NCBI RefSeq assembly: GCF_002368095.1
Contig: NZ_AP018227.1
Location: 7,270,123 to 7,334,122 of the forward strand
Length of the DNA stretch: 64,000 nt
DNA from: Calothrix parasitica NIES-267
GTDB taxonomy: Bacteria; Cyanobacteriota; Cyanobacteriia; Cyanobacteriales; Nostocaceae
Direction of reading: 5' to 3'
Made by a program: the position numbers and the translations under genes
The notes under the pieces: generated by a model
The model's database searches: none
What the model was told of the DNA's origin: nothing
What the model saw: only the letters and a program-made list of their open reading frames with translations
Shown here: positions 53,184-62,511 of the stretch, piece after piece
Numbering within the stretch: position 1 is the first letter of the stretch
Layout: each line of letters begins with the position of its first letter

Positions 53184-53714
53184 TTAAACCCGTGCAGTAT
53201 GCTGTTTTGGATAACCTTTAACATCAACTAGTGCAGATGCTGAAGAATCTTTAATTTTCTTAATAACGCTAAAACTACCATCTGTTTCTAAAATTACTGC
53301 TTCTGCTTCCTCTAATGACCCCAATCCATTTGTACGCAATGCAGCTAATACTTCACCTTTTGCTACCCTTTGATGTCGTAAAGCATTCTGTTGTAATTCA
53401 CCTTGAAAAAGTAGCAAAGTTGGTTCGGCTTTAATCCATCCTTGGAATATATTGGAACGTACTGAAATCCAAGTAATAATAAATTGAAATAATACTAACA
53501 TTCCGATTGCCAATACTCCCTGTACCAAGGAAGTATCTTTTGATAGCATTAAGCTTGCTAATATAGAACCGAATGCGATTGTAACAACAAAATCAAAAGC
53601 ATTCCATTTTGATAGAGTTCGTTTTCCGGAAACACGAAGTAAAATTATTGTGGCTATATAGCCAAGGGTTCCAATTATTAACGTATGTTGCAGAGCATCC
53701 CAACTGTTAAACAA
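53184..53714 (-). CDS. DUF421 (YetF-like) membrane protein
   Basis: 176 aa. Three N-terminal helices with TLGYIATIILLRVSGKRTLSKWNAFDFVVTIAFGSILAS, then a cytoplasmic alpha/beta YetF domain (QGELQQNALRHQRVAKGEVLAALRTNGLGSLEEAEAVILETDGSFSV). This matches DUF421. In Bacillus the family is linked to spore and envelope lipid traffic; its role in cyanobacteria is not established. ATG at 53714. Confidence 0.88.
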   Translation of the reverse strand: MFNSWDALQHTLIIGTLGYIATIILLRVSGKRTLSKWNAFDFVVTIAFGSILASLMLSKDTSLVQGVLAIGMLVLFQFIITWISVRSNIFQGWIKAEPTLLLFQGELQQNALRHQRVAKGEVLAALRTNGLGSLEEAEAVILETDGSFSVIKKIKDSSASALVDVKGYPKQHTARV

Positions 53715-53862
53715 GATTTTTCTCCAATTGATTTGAATTTAATGCCAATTACTTATATAAAAAAAGCTAGGCAGAATTATTCGATTAATAACTTCTGCCC
53801 GTTCAAAGCTATTTAAGGTAATAGATAATATTCAAGTGAATAAGATTTTTACAACCCGATAA

Positions 53863-54315
53863 TTAGTTAGCAGGTGGTACGACCTTAACATTTTCCATTT
53901 TCACAGACTTTACACCTAAAATCTCTTTAGCTAGAGGTTTAATAGTTCCATATTCCTTTTGGTCTGGAACTGTACCACCGATTGAGACTACACCGTCTTC
54001 AGCTTCAACAACCAATTTTGCACGAGGAATATTAGCTTCTAATTTAGAACGAACTTCGCTTGCTAAATCGGAATCTGTTCTATCAGTTTGGTCCCCAACT
54101 ATATCGTTACGCTGTTCTCTAGCTCTGATATCAGAATTTAATTGGTCTTGACGAATTTCGCTTTGAGCGTCTTCTTTTGTTTCTTCAACTTTGCTTGCTT
54201 CTTCTACACTACCGGTTACAGAATCGGGAGCGTCAGAACTGGTTTTAGCGGTATCGCAAGCAGCAGAACCAAAAAGTAAAATTCCACCTAATACTAATGT
54301 TGCTAATTTTTTCAT
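53863..54315 (-). CDS. BON domain lipoprotein
   Basis: 150 aa from the ATG at 54315 (MKKLATLVLGGILLFGSAAC); the longer frame to 54348 is rejected. LFGSAAC is a lipobox with cleavage before Cys20. A Glu/Asp-rich linker follows, then one BON domain (about 75-150; DSDLASEVRSKLEANIPRAKLVVEAEDGVVSIGGTVPDQ). BON proteins bind phospholipid and maintain the outer membrane or osmotic tolerance (OsmY-like). It precedes the AvaK-type gene on the same strand. Confidence 0.88.
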   Translation of the reverse strand: MKKLATLVLGGILLFGSAACDTAKTSSDAPDSVTGSVEEASKVEETKEDAQSEIRQDQLNSDIRAREQRNDIVGDQTDRTDSDLASEVRSKLEANIPRAKLVVEAEDGVVSIGGTVPDQKEYGTIKPLAKEILGVKSVKMENVKVVPPAN

Positions 54316-54440
54316 TTTATTCTCACTCACAGTTATTATTAATTTCAATTTATTGCAATAGATTCGGAAGATAGCAAACAGAGCGTTTGCGGTCTTAAAT
54401 TAATACTCTGTTCGCTGTTTTGATTTCTTCCACTTAATTT

Positions 54441-55418
54441 TTATCGGTCTCTATTAATTACGGGGTTACCATCAACATCAATGTCTAATTCTTCGCGACG
54501 AAGTGTTTCTTGAGCTTCTACAGTCTCACGCTCAACTTCTTTACGAACTTTGACTTCTTCACGAACAAAAGCTTCTTTATTGATATCAGCAGATTCTTCG
54601 TAGATATCCATACGAGCTACTTCTTGACCCGAAAAATCAGCAGTTCCGGGAGCTACTGCTCTTCCATCTGTAGGAGTGGTACGTTCGATTACTACTCTTT
54701 CTTTCTCGATAGGAACAGCTACTTTAGCGGTTTCTGTTTCAACTGTCTTACCTACAGAAACTTCACCAGCTTTATGACGTTCTTTGTCTGCTACCAAACG
54801 TTCTTCGTAAAGCTTGACGTTATCATTATCTTTCACTTCTGCACGAGGAGCGGGAGCAGGTTGAGCTACTGCATTAGGTGCATTGTAGATACCGAATTCT
54901 TCAACACCACAACGTTCCATGATTGCTTCAGCACGCTTAACTTCAGCTTCGGTACCGGTTACCATTACCAAGAAGCTACCACCAGCAACTCTATCGTTAT
55001 AAACCTTTGCTTTCTCTTCGGGAATACCCAATCCAATCAAAGCACCAACCAATCCACCAGTTGCTGCACCGATTGCACCACCCGCTAAAGTTGTTGCGAT
55101 CGCAGTTGCTTCTGCACCAGCTAACAAGATAGGACCTACACCAGGAATAGCTAATGTTCCCAGACCAACGAGCAAACCAGTTATTCCACCCAAAGCACCA
55201 CCAGTTACAGCTCCAGCAGCAGCACCTTCATCAGCTTTGTTGCCAATGTCTTCTGTGGTTTCAACACCATCTAATTTGTCAGCATCGCGTGCAATTACAG
55301 AAATTCTATCTTGGTCAAAACCAGCATCTCTCAATCCACGAACTGCTGCTTCTGCTTCACCACGACTGTAAAATAAACCAGCCGCTCTTTTGTAATCGAT
55401 GTTATTTGTATATGTCAT
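54441..55418 (-). CDS. AvaK/YsnF-type general-stress protein
   Basis: 325 aa from the ATG at 55418, with a strong AGAGG site 6 nt upstream. An N-terminal heat-induced/GSP domain (MTYTNNIDYKRAAGLFYSRGEAEAAVRGLRDAGFDQDRISVIARD), a glycine-alanine helical hairpin (residues 72-130, GAVTGGALGGITGLLVGLGTLAIPGVG) and a C-terminal YsnF/DUF2382 domain (LYEERLVADKERHKAGEVSVGK, REEVKVRKEVERET). The family includes akinete marker AvaK and stress proteins. Likely envelope- or membrane-associated. With the BON lipoprotein it forms a stress pair. Confidence 0.85.
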   Translation of the reverse strand: MTYTNNIDYKRAAGLFYSRGEAEAAVRGLRDAGFDQDRISVIARDADKLDGVETTEDIGNKADEGAAAGAVTGGALGGITGLLVGLGTLAIPGVGPILLAGAEATAIATTLAGGAIGAATGGLVGALIGLGIPEEKAKVYNDRVAGGSFLVMVTGTEAEVKRAEAIMERCGVEEFGIYNAPNAVAQPAPAPRAEVKDNDNVKLYEERLVADKERHKAGEVSVGKTVETETAKVAVPIEKERVVIERTTPTDGRAVAPGTADFSGQEVARMDIYEESADINKEAFVREEVKVRKEVERETVEAQETLRREELDIDVDGNPVINRDR

Positions 55419-56153
55419 TATTGACCTCTTAATTAACAATAAGTACGCTTCGCTATATATGTATATCTGAATAAAGATTTACACTAGCTGTACGCGAGCA
55501 AGATTTAATTTGCGTTTTGTTTGCGTACATTTATATATTCTCAAGTTTCTATAAATATTGCTTCTATCGAAAGAACAATGAATGGGTAAATCGAAAGATA
55601 GAATAATTTTGAATGTTTGAATAAATCAACTTACTACGATAAATACATTGATTTTTTCTCTCTTTATGAAGAGAGTATAAATAGATTATTTATAAAAATC
55701 ATAAGCATGTTAATAGCTTTAAGCTATTCTTGCACGGGCTTTAGAGCATTAATTATAACAATTTGCTCCCATTTGTATTCCAATAAAAAAGTTTTTAAAC
55801 AGATTTTTTTTATTATAAATAGACGCTTGTCAAACAAGTTGTTTGATGCAATATCATTTCTATATGATGATTTTCAATAATGAATCTAACTTAAGGTAGA
55901 TTGGGAATTAATTTGAATCTAACTTGCGATAGTATTTTTTGTAGAGATTTTTTGAATAAAGCATACTGCTTGTCAGCACCCCCGACTATAAGTCGGAGGC
56001 TTCCTGCCTCGTCCGGTAGGTAGTCTAGTTGACCAGCCTCAGTGATATCTAAAATGTGATGTAGGAAAACTGATAATGCCATTGATTCCCAAAACCGGAC
56101 TGGCTCAACTTTCCGCAAAATAAATACATCCGTTGTTAAAATCCAAAATCTAT
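55419..56153. other. Divergent spacer with a G/C-rich hairpin region
   Basis: 735 bp. The first half is AT-rich, with a 87-codon run (55617-55880) that I do not support. 55970-56050 is a G/C-rich palindromic stretch: CCGACT-ATA-AGTCGG, then GGCTTCCTGCC and CTCGTCCGGTAGG. It is possibly an IS200/IS605-type remnant. A CGGAAAGTTGAGCC block (56102-56116) matches the coxB leader repeat. Confidence 0.5.
55978..56032. repeat. Palindromic G/C-rich remnant (possible IS200/IS605 end or structured RNA)
   Basis: CCCCCGACT-ATA-AGTCGGAGG stem followed by CTTCCTGCCTCGTCCGGTAGG stem. Compositionally unlike the flanks. No transposase or tnpB frame is adjacent. Confidence 0.4.
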
Positions 56154-57311
56154 ATGACCCAAAACTTAGATAACGAACGTTTGCGACGCTGGAGACTCAT
56201 TCTCGGTAGTAAAAAAGCTGATGGTACTGGCTGTAAATTAACTGGTGCTGATGCCAAAATTGATAAATCCTTAGACGCTTTATACGACTCCGAACGCTCA
56301 GGTGGTTTAGGTAGTTCATCACCGAAAGTTTCTCGCTGGTTGGGTGATATCCGGACTTACTTCCCTTCATCCGTAGTCAAAGTAATGCAGCAAGATGCGC
56401 TCGAACGACTCAATTTGCGTCAAATGCTGCTTCAACCAGAAATGTTGTCAGCAGTAGAACCAGACGTACATTTAGTTGCAAATTTGCTTTCTCTGAGCAA
56501 TATCATGCCAGAAAAAACCAAAGATACAGCCCGTCAAGTAGTACGAAGCGTTGTTGAAGAATTGCAGCGAAAACTAACCAATCCTACTCAGCAAGCGATA
56601 ATGGGAAGTCTCAATCGCGCTATTCGTAACCGTCGTCCCCGTCATCACGAAATTGATTGGAATCGTACTATTCGCGCTAATCTCAAACATTATCAACCCG
56701 AATACCGAACTATTATCCCCGAAGTTCGGATTGGTTACGGACGCAAGCGCAGCAATTTACGTAATATCATACTTTGCATTGACCAAAGCGGTTCAATGGC
56801 AACTTCAGTTGTTTATGCTGGAATTTTTGGAGCGGTTCTAGCCTCGTTACCTGCAATTCAAACCCGGATAGTTGTTTTCGATACAGCAGTTGCGGATTTA
56901 ACCGATGAAGCGCAAGACCCAGTGGATTTACTGTTTGGTACTCAGTTGGGTGGTGGAACGGATATCAATCAAGCACTAGCCTACTGCCAAAATTTTATTC
57001 AGCAACCATCAGATGCGATTTTAGTATTAATTAGCGATTTGTATGAAGGTGGAAACCGCGAACAAATGCTCAAACGGATGGCTGCAATTATAGGTTCTGG
57101 AGTGCAGCTAGTGACATTGCTTGCTTTAAATGACGAAGGCGCACCAATGTACGACCATAGAATAGCAGAGGAATTAGGTAAAATGGGTAGTCCCGTTTTT
57201 GCATGTAGTCCCGATAAATTTCCTGATTTAATGGCAGCTGCTATTCAGAAACAGGATATTGCTCAATGGGCTGCTGCAAATGACATCGTGACGACAGGGA
57301 ATAGGGAATAA
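56154..57311 (+). CDS. vWA domain protein (MoxR/CoxE-associated type)
   Basis: 385 aa from the ATG at 56154 (MTQNLDNERLRRWRLIL). A helical N-terminal domain of ~190 residues, then a von Willebrand A domain with an intact MIDAS: IILCIDQSGSMATSVV (DxSxS), a threonine in GGGTDINQAL and LVLISDLYEGG. This is the vWA partner of MoxR-type AAA+ ATPases and DUF5682 in bacterial ternary systems. In this window the DUF5682 gene is at 48736-51213 and the ATPase is missing. Metal-dependent protein binding is the expected role. Confidence 0.82.
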   Translation: MTQNLDNERLRRWRLILGSKKADGTGCKLTGADAKIDKSLDALYDSERSGGLGSSSPKVSRWLGDIRTYFPSSVVKVMQQDALERLNLRQMLLQPEMLSAVEPDVHLVANLLSLSNIMPEKTKDTARQVVRSVVEELQRKLTNPTQQAIMGSLNRAIRNRRPRHHEIDWNRTIRANLKHYQPEYRTIIPEVRIGYGRKRSNLRNIILCIDQSGSMATSVVYAGIFGAVLASLPAIQTRIVVFDTAVADLTDEAQDPVDLLFGTQLGGGTDINQALAYCQNFIQQPSDAILVLISDLYEGGNREQMLKRMAAIIGSGVQLVTLLALNDEGAPMYDHRIAEELGKMGSPVFACSPDKFPDLMAAAIQKQDIAQWAAANDIVTTGNRE

Positions 57312-57631
57312 TCAGTTACTCTTGCTAGTACCGCTTCGCGGAAGTAAGAAGTAAAAAGTTTGATATCTGGGGCTTTTCAGCCATTTTTAATGGTTGCTTT
57401 GTTTAAGAGGATGTTTTAAAAGTATCCGGCGGTTAAAACCGCTACTACACCGGCGAAGTCCACCTCCGTGGACTAACTGGCTCTTAACCCACGTAGGTGG
57501 GTTTAGTTTGTGTAGCCGCGACTTACAGTCGCCAGGTAAAGTATATAATTAGACTTTTCAAACATCCTCTAAGCCGTGGTGTACTAGTCAGCGAGTAGGG
57601 AAATTTATTCTTCTCATTACATTGGTTAATT
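57312..57631. other. Spacer with a hairpin-rich MITE
   Basis: 320 bp, no gene. Contains the 57404-57572 element. Confidence 0.7.
57404..57572. repeat. Four-hairpin interspersed repeat with AGAGGATGTTT terminal repeats
   Basis: AGAGGATGTTT (57406) and AAACATCCTCT (57560) are perfect terminal inverted repeats. Inside are GCGGTTAAAACCGC, GTCCACCTCCGTGGAC, ACCCACGTAGGTGGGT and a GGCGACTGTAAGTCGC-type stem. A common palindromic cyanobacterial repeat family. Confidence 0.8.
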
Positions 57632-58222
57632 TCAAATTGAGAATAAATCATCACCTACTATTCTATTTTCATCCGGGACAATACAAAAAGGATTGGATGA
57701 CCAATCTTTACGTTCAATTTGAGTTGAAGTATTCCCATAACCCTTACTATATTTTTTAGTAAAATAGCTATAGTGTTCGTCGGTTGGCCAGACACTAATA
57801 TATTTTTTCACAAGTTTTGTCTGATTATTAGCTGTAATAATTTCCTGTTCTGTCTCAATTTCATAAAATGCAAATCCGCCATCTTTTATTTTTTTTATAT
57901 TGGGTTTTATAACTTTAAAATTTTTAACTTTATTTTGTGAATCATTACTATATATCTGAGAATTGCAAACTAATGCTTTTACTTGAGATTTATCTCCGGA
58001 AATAACTGCTTGTAAGTATAGATCCACTATTTTACCTGGACTTATACTGTCCAAAACTTCAGTCACTTCTTCTAAATTGTTAATAACATATATAAATTTT
58101 TTAATTTCTAAATAGGTGCCAATCGTTATAATGATAAACAATATAAACATAATTTGCTTTATGAATTTAGACCGATTAGGACTTGGCTTCTGGTTATTAT
58201 TTCCTAAATTTTCTTGAGACAT
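57632..58222 (-). CDS. Single-pass membrane protein, unknown
   Basis: 196 aa. Polar N-terminus, one transmembrane helix (about 22-42; IKQIMFILFIIITIGTYLEIKKF), then a probable periplasmic alpha/beta domain (ISPGKIVDLYLQAVISGDKSQVKALVCNSQ and FAFYEIETEQEIITANN) with the look of a DUF4878/NTF2-type fold. Two Cys residues. No family assignment. It is single and unlinked to its neighbours by operon. Confidence 0.6.
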   Translation of the reverse strand: MSQENLGNNNQKPSPNRSKFIKQIMFILFIIITIGTYLEIKKFIYVINNLEEVTEVLDSISPGKIVDLYLQAVISGDKSQVKALVCNSQIYSNDSQNKVKNFKVIKPNIKKIKDGGFAFYEIETEQEIITANNQTKLVKKYISVWPTDEHYSYFTKKYSKGYGNTSTQIERKDWSSNPFCIVPDENRIVGDDLFSI

Positions 58223-58833
58223 TTTTTTATATTTTTTAATTACAATTTAATATATTTTCGATATTGTCCGAAATGTAATTAATCTGTCATCAGAGAATTT
58301 ACTTAGAGATATAAAACTAATTAAATTGAGCAATCTAATCTTAATATCAAATACTACTTTTATTATTTTAATTTTTAATAACTAATTACCTTTATCTGTC
58401 ATTAAAAAAATCTAGATTGATAAATGAGAAAGTTGTGATTCAAAACTTAAAGTAGGTTTTAGTCTCTGTATGATTTAATCAGGACTTACGCAACGAAGAT
58501 TTGTCATTGCGAACGGAACGCAGTGTAGGGAAGCAATCGCAGAGTTTTTGCGACGATCCACACCTTCGGTGAATACTTCGCTGTCGCTCGTAATGACGTA
58601 ATTACGTTACTTTTGCGTAAGTCCTATTAATAAAAAAACGCTATATAAACACAGATTTGTAACCATATATATCAAAAAATAGCAATTGAACTGAAGAGAT
58701 ATTTTTAAAAACAATTAGTTAGAATACAAATAAATCTTAAGACTGATATTCTATATTAGATAGTTATACCTAAACTAACAATTGATAATTAAAATCTTTA
58801 TTAGCTCTATTTTTACAGGGGAATTGAAAAAAG
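58223..58833. other. Spacer with a large MITE
   Basis: 611 bp without a gene, containing the AGGACTTACGCAA MITE at 58481-58625. The rest is AT-rich. Confidence 0.7.
58481..58625. repeat. 145-bp MITE with 13-bp AGGACTTACGCAA terminal inverted repeats
   Basis: Perfect terminal repeats AGGACTTACGCAA (58481) and TTGCGTAAGTCCT (58613). The interior GTCATTGCGAACGGAACGCA / GAAGCAATCGCA and TCGCTCGTAATGAC arms make a large hairpin of the wide-spread GTCATTGCGA type. A single end of the same family is at 43857. Confidence 0.85.
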
Positions 58834-59229
58834 ATGAAAGTCTATAAATGCTTTACCAGATTGTTAGTCAACGATTGGAAAGCCTGCGTTTATTTTTACA
58901 AAGAAATTATGGGATTTGAGCCATCCCAAGAAGACGAACGAGGGGGATACGCGGAGTTTCATGTTGCAGATATGAGACTCAGCATCTTCCGTCGTTCCGA
59001 AATGGCTCGGATGGTTCACAACCTCGAAAAGCCCGCATCCGCTGAATGTCAAGATACCGTAGCCTTAATATTTACAGTCAACGATTTAGAAGACGAATGT
59101 ATAAAACTCAAACAAAAAGGAATTAAATTAACAGCCGAACCAATGAATAATCCCATGTACGGGATTAAAACAGCTTATCTACGCGACCCGGATGACAATT
59201 TAATTGGTCTTTATCAGATGCTCGTTTAA
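58834..59229 (+). CDS. VOC family (glyoxalase-like) protein
   Basis: 131 aa. Typical paired beta-alpha-beta3 of the vicinal oxygen chelate fold: VYKCFTRLLVNDWKACVYFYKEIMGFEPSQEDERGGYAEFHV, and VALIFTVNDLEDECIKLKQKGIKLTAEPMNNPMYGIKTAYLRDPDDNLIGLYQ. Metal-binding residues of glyoxalase I are only partly conserved, so it may be a dioxygenase-type or antibiotic-binding relative. The start ATG follows an AGGGGAAT site. 97 bp before the receiver/oxidoreductase gene. Confidence 0.85.
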   Translation: MKVYKCFTRLLVNDWKACVYFYKEIMGFEPSQEDERGGYAEFHVADMRLSIFRRSEMARMVHNLEKPASAECQDTVALIFTVNDLEDECIKLKQKGIKLTAEPMNNPMYGIKTAYLRDPDDNLIGLYQMLV

Positions 59230-59326
59230 TTAGGAGGGAGTGAGAGAGGGAGGGAATAACTTATTATTTATTACTCCTTACTTCTTACTCATCACCAATT
59301 ACCAATTACCAATTACCAAATTTTTT

Positions 59327-60991
59327 ATGAAACCTGTAATTTTAACTGTTGATGATGACCCACAAGTTTTGCAAGCAGTAGCGCGAGATTTACGTCAGCA
59401 ATACGGAAATCGCTTTCGGATTATGCGTGCTGATTCTGGTAAGACAGCTTTAGAAACCTTAGAAAAGCTCAAGCTTCGTAATGAAACCGTAGCGTTGTTT
59501 TTAGCCGACCAAAGAATGCCGCAAATGTCTGGGGTAGAATTTCTAGAGAAAGGATTAGAAATGTATCCCAATGCTAAGCGCGCTCTACTTACTGCTTATG
59601 CAGATACCGATGCGGCTATCAATGCGATTAATAAGACTAAGGTTGATTACTATTTAATGAAACCTTGGGACCCACCCCAAGAAAAACTATTTCCCGTAAT
59701 TGATGATTTAATCGACGATTGGATGGCGCATTTTCGTCCACCATTTGAAGGTATTCGCGTTATCGGTAATCGCTGGTCTCCTGATTCTCACCAAGTTAAG
59801 GATTTCTTAGCCAGAAATCAAGTCCCTTATGAATGGATGGATATTGAATCATCCGAGGAAGCGCAAAAACTAGTTGAGTATGCAGATTGCGACCATCTAA
59901 ATTTACCTTTAGTACTTTTCTCAGACGGTTCTTCTGTACTGCAACCAAGTAACGTTCAACTTGCCGAAAAAATCGGATTGCAAACCCAAGCAGACAAGCC
60001 ATTTTACGATTTGATTATTGTTGGTGGTGGCCCAGCAGGTCTAGCTGCTGCGGTTTATGGTGCTTCGGAAGGATTGCGGACTTTGATGATAGAAAAAGAA
60101 GCACCGGGAGGACAAGCAGGAACCAGTTCGCGTATTGAAAATTACTTGGGTTTCCCTGTTGGTTTGAGCGGTGGAGATTTAGCACGACGGGCTGTAACCC
60201 AGGCTAAAAGGTTTGGTGTAGAGATTCTGACACCACAAGAAGTTCAGGGTATTCGCGTACAAGACCAGTATCGAATAATTAACTTAAAAGACGGAAACGA
60301 AATTAGCTGTCATGCTTTGATATTGGCTTTGGGTGTAGCTTGGAGACGTTTAGATACACCGGGAATCGAGCGTTTGACTGGTGCGGGTGTTTATTACGGT
60401 GCAGCCCAAACAGAAGCGCGTTCCTGCGAAGGAGAAGAAGTATACATTGTCGGAGCCGCAAATTCTGCCGGACAAGGAGCAATGTATTTTTCCAAATATG
60501 CCAGCAAAGTGATTATTTTAGTCAGGGGTGATTCCTTAACTAAAAGCATGTCGCAATATTTAATTGACCAAATCGAAGCCACACCAAATATTGAAGTTCG
60601 GTTACATACAAGTGTAGTTGAAGCCAAAGGTGAAGCTAGTTTAGAAGAATTGATTCTTGTGAATAGTTTGACAGATAAACAAGAAACAGTACCCGCAACT
60701 TCACTATTTATATTTATCGGTGCAAAACCCAGTACTGAATGGTTAGATGAAGTATTAGAAAAAGATAAACGCGGTTTCGTGCTTACAGGCCCGGATTTAA
60801 CCCACAACGGAACTAACCGTCCCAAAGGTTGGAATTTAGACCGCGACCCCTTTTTGTTGGAAACCAACGTCCCAGGTATATTTGCCGTAGGAGATGTCCG
60901 TCACGGCTCTATTAAACGGGTAGCTTCCGGTGTTGGTGAAGGTTCGATTTGCGTGCAGTTTGTTCATAACTATTTGAGTAAGGTGTTGTAA
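59327..60991 (+). CDS. Fused response regulator / flavin oxidoreductase (thioredoxin reductase-like)
   Basis: 554 aa from ATG at 59327; the upstream 29 residues come from repeat DNA. Residues 1-125: receiver domain with acidic pocket (DDD), phospho-acceptor Asp in LFLADQRMP and the Lys in YYLMKPWD. Residues 140-220: glutaredoxin-like segment whose active site reads WSPDS in place of CPxC. Residues 228-554: FAD/NAD(P)H oxidoreductase (GGGPAGLAAAVYG, GIFAVGDVRHGS). The thioredoxin-reductase CxxC is replaced (YYGAAQTEARSC). A redox- or light-responsive signalling output is implied. Next gene is a histidine kinase that could phosphorylate it. Confidence 0.88.
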   Translation: MKPVILTVDDDPQVLQAVARDLRQQYGNRFRIMRADSGKTALETLEKLKLRNETVALFLADQRMPQMSGVEFLEKGLEMYPNAKRALLTAYADTDAAINAINKTKVDYYLMKPWDPPQEKLFPVIDDLIDDWMAHFRPPFEGIRVIGNRWSPDSHQVKDFLARNQVPYEWMDIESSEEAQKLVEYADCDHLNLPLVLFSDGSSVLQPSNVQLAEKIGLQTQADKPFYDLIIVGGGPAGLAAAVYGASEGLRTLMIEKEAPGGQAGTSSRIENYLGFPVGLSGGDLARRAVTQAKRFGVEILTPQEVQGIRVQDQYRIINLKDGNEISCHALILALGVAWRRLDTPGIERLTGAGVYYGAAQTEARSCEGEEVYIVGAANSAGQGAMYFSKYASKVIILVRGDSLTKSMSQYLIDQIEATPNIEVRLHTSVVEAKGEASLEELILVNSLTDKQETVPATSLFIFIGAKPSTEWLDEVLEKDKRGFVLTGPDLTHNGTNRPKGWNLDRDPFLLETNVPGIFAVGDVRHGSIKRVASGVGEGSICVQFVHNYLSKVL

Positions 60992-61095
60992 ACGGGTAAT
61001 TGGGGATTGGGGATTGGTAATGGGTAATTGGTAATTGGTAATTGTTAACTATTCACTGATAACTGTTCACTGCTCACTGATAACTGGTAACTTAA

Positions 61096-62511
61096 ATGAC
61101 TCTATGTACTGAGGAATTGCAAACGCTGGAATTATTTAAAAAACTTCCCGACAGCCGATTGGAATGGGTTTGCGATCGCGTTACTCCTTTGAAATTATCG
61201 CAAGGTGAAATTTTAGTTAATGAAGGTGATACAGCGCGGGGTTTATTTATTTTAATGTCGGGGAAAATTGCTATTACTCGTTATTCCGATGGTGTAGAAA
61301 TGCCTTTAGGACAGCATACAGCACCGGAGTTTGTGGGGGAAATTCCGATACTCACGGACGAGCCGATACAAGTAAATTTACGCTCTTTGACTGACTGTCG
61401 GGTTTACGAACTTCCCAGAGAAGATTTTTTAGAGGTACTGCACTTATGTAGGGACTTTGAGGTGACAATATTCCGTGCTGTTCAGAAAAGATTGCGGGGA
61501 CTCGAATCCTTTATCCGCAGTCGCGAAAAAATGGCGGCTTTGGGTACGATGTCGGCTGGTTTAGCACACGAACTTAATAACCCTGCTGCGGCTTTAGTTC
61601 GGGCTTTGAAAGATGTTACTCCTGCATTGCTGGAATTACAGCGGATGAATTTAGTTTACGGACAGCATCGAGTAGAAGACGAACACACGGAAAAATGGAT
61701 AAAAATTCGGGATGACGGCTACGACATAATTAATAATGACAAATTAGACCCGATGACCATAGCTAATAGAGAAGATGAATTACTTGATTGGCTGGAAGAT
61801 TACGGGGTAGAAAACGCTTGGAATATCGCCGAACCTTTAGCAGCAGGTGGAATAGACGTAAAACTGCTCGACACCATGATGGAACGTTGGAGGGACGATA
61901 CCACCGAACTTAGAGATATGGGAATACGCTGGTTAGCAATTTCCTTTGACGTTATGTCTACGATAAAAAATGGTTTGCGTGGAGCCGAGCGGATTTCTGA
62001 TTTAGTAAAGTCCATGAAATCATACTCTCATTTAGACCGTGGCGCTCAACAGTGGGTAGATATTCATCAAGGTTTAGAAGATACGATAAAATTATTTTCT
62101 TTTAAACTCAAACACGGAGTTGAAATTCAGCGTTGCTATGGAGAAAATTTACCACAAATCCTTGCTTACGGTAGCGAATTAAATCAAGTTTGGACAAATT
62201 TGATAGATAATGCCATTGATGGGATGGAAGAAAAAGGAATTTTAGAAATAAAAACATCTCATTTTGAAAACTATTTAAAAGTCGAAATCACCGATAACGG
62301 AACGGGAATTCCCGATGAAGTACAATCGCGTATATTTGAACCATTTTTTACAACAAAAGGAGTAGGAAAAGGCTCTGGGCTGGGATTAGATGCAGTTAGA
62401 AGAATAGTAGAAAATCGTCATAAAGGAGTGATAAGTTTAGAATCAAAACCTGGGAAAACAACTTTTAAAATTTGTTTACCAATAGCGGGTTGCCAAATAG
62501 GTAGTGAGTAA
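61096..62511 (+). CDS. Cyclic-nucleotide-binding histidine kinase
   Basis: 471 aa. An N-terminal CNMP-binding (CRP-like) domain (about 15-130; GEILVNEGDTARGLFILMSGKIAITRY), a linker, the HisKA dimerisation helix with phospho-acceptor His (MAALGTMSAGLAHELNNPAAALV) and a HATPase domain: N box ELNQVWTNLIDNAIDG, G1 ITDNGTGIPDEV, F box IFEPFFTT, G2 GKGSGLGLDAV. Cytoplasmic (no TM). It lies 105 bp after the receiver-fused flavoprotein, a partner pair I have seen in other cyanobacteria. Signal: cyclic nucleotide or redox state, undetermined. Confidence 0.9.
   Translation: MTLCTEELQTLELFKKLPDSRLEWVCDRVTPLKLSQGEILVNEGDTARGLFILMSGKIAITRYSDGVEMPLGQHTAPEFVGEIPILTDEPIQVNLRSLTDCRVYELPREDFLEVLHLCRDFEVTIFRAVQKRLRGLESFIRSREKMAALGTMSAGLAHELNNPAAALVRALKDVTPALLELQRMNLVYGQHRVEDEHTEKWIKIRDDGYDIINNDKLDPMTIANREDELLDWLEDYGVENAWNIAEPLAAGGIDVKLLDTMMERWRDDTTELRDMGIRWLAISFDVMSTIKNGLRGAERISDLVKSMKSYSHLDRGAQQWVDIHQGLEDTIKLFSFKLKHGVEIQRCYGENLPQILAYGSELNQVWTNLIDNAIDGMEEKGILEIKTSHFENYLKVEITDNGTGIPDEVQSRIFEPFFTTKGVGKGSGLGLDAVRRIVENRHKGVISLESKPGKTTFKICLPIAGCQIGSE

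Noticed and set aside
55617-55880. 87-aa plus-strand ORF
   Set aside because: TTG start, AT-rich composition with long hydrophobic low-complexity runs, no neighbour support.
55891-56118. 75-aa minus-strand ORF
   Set aside because: It reads through the palindromic G/C-rich patch and the CGGAAAGTTGAGCC repeat; no ribosome-binding site or recognisable domain.
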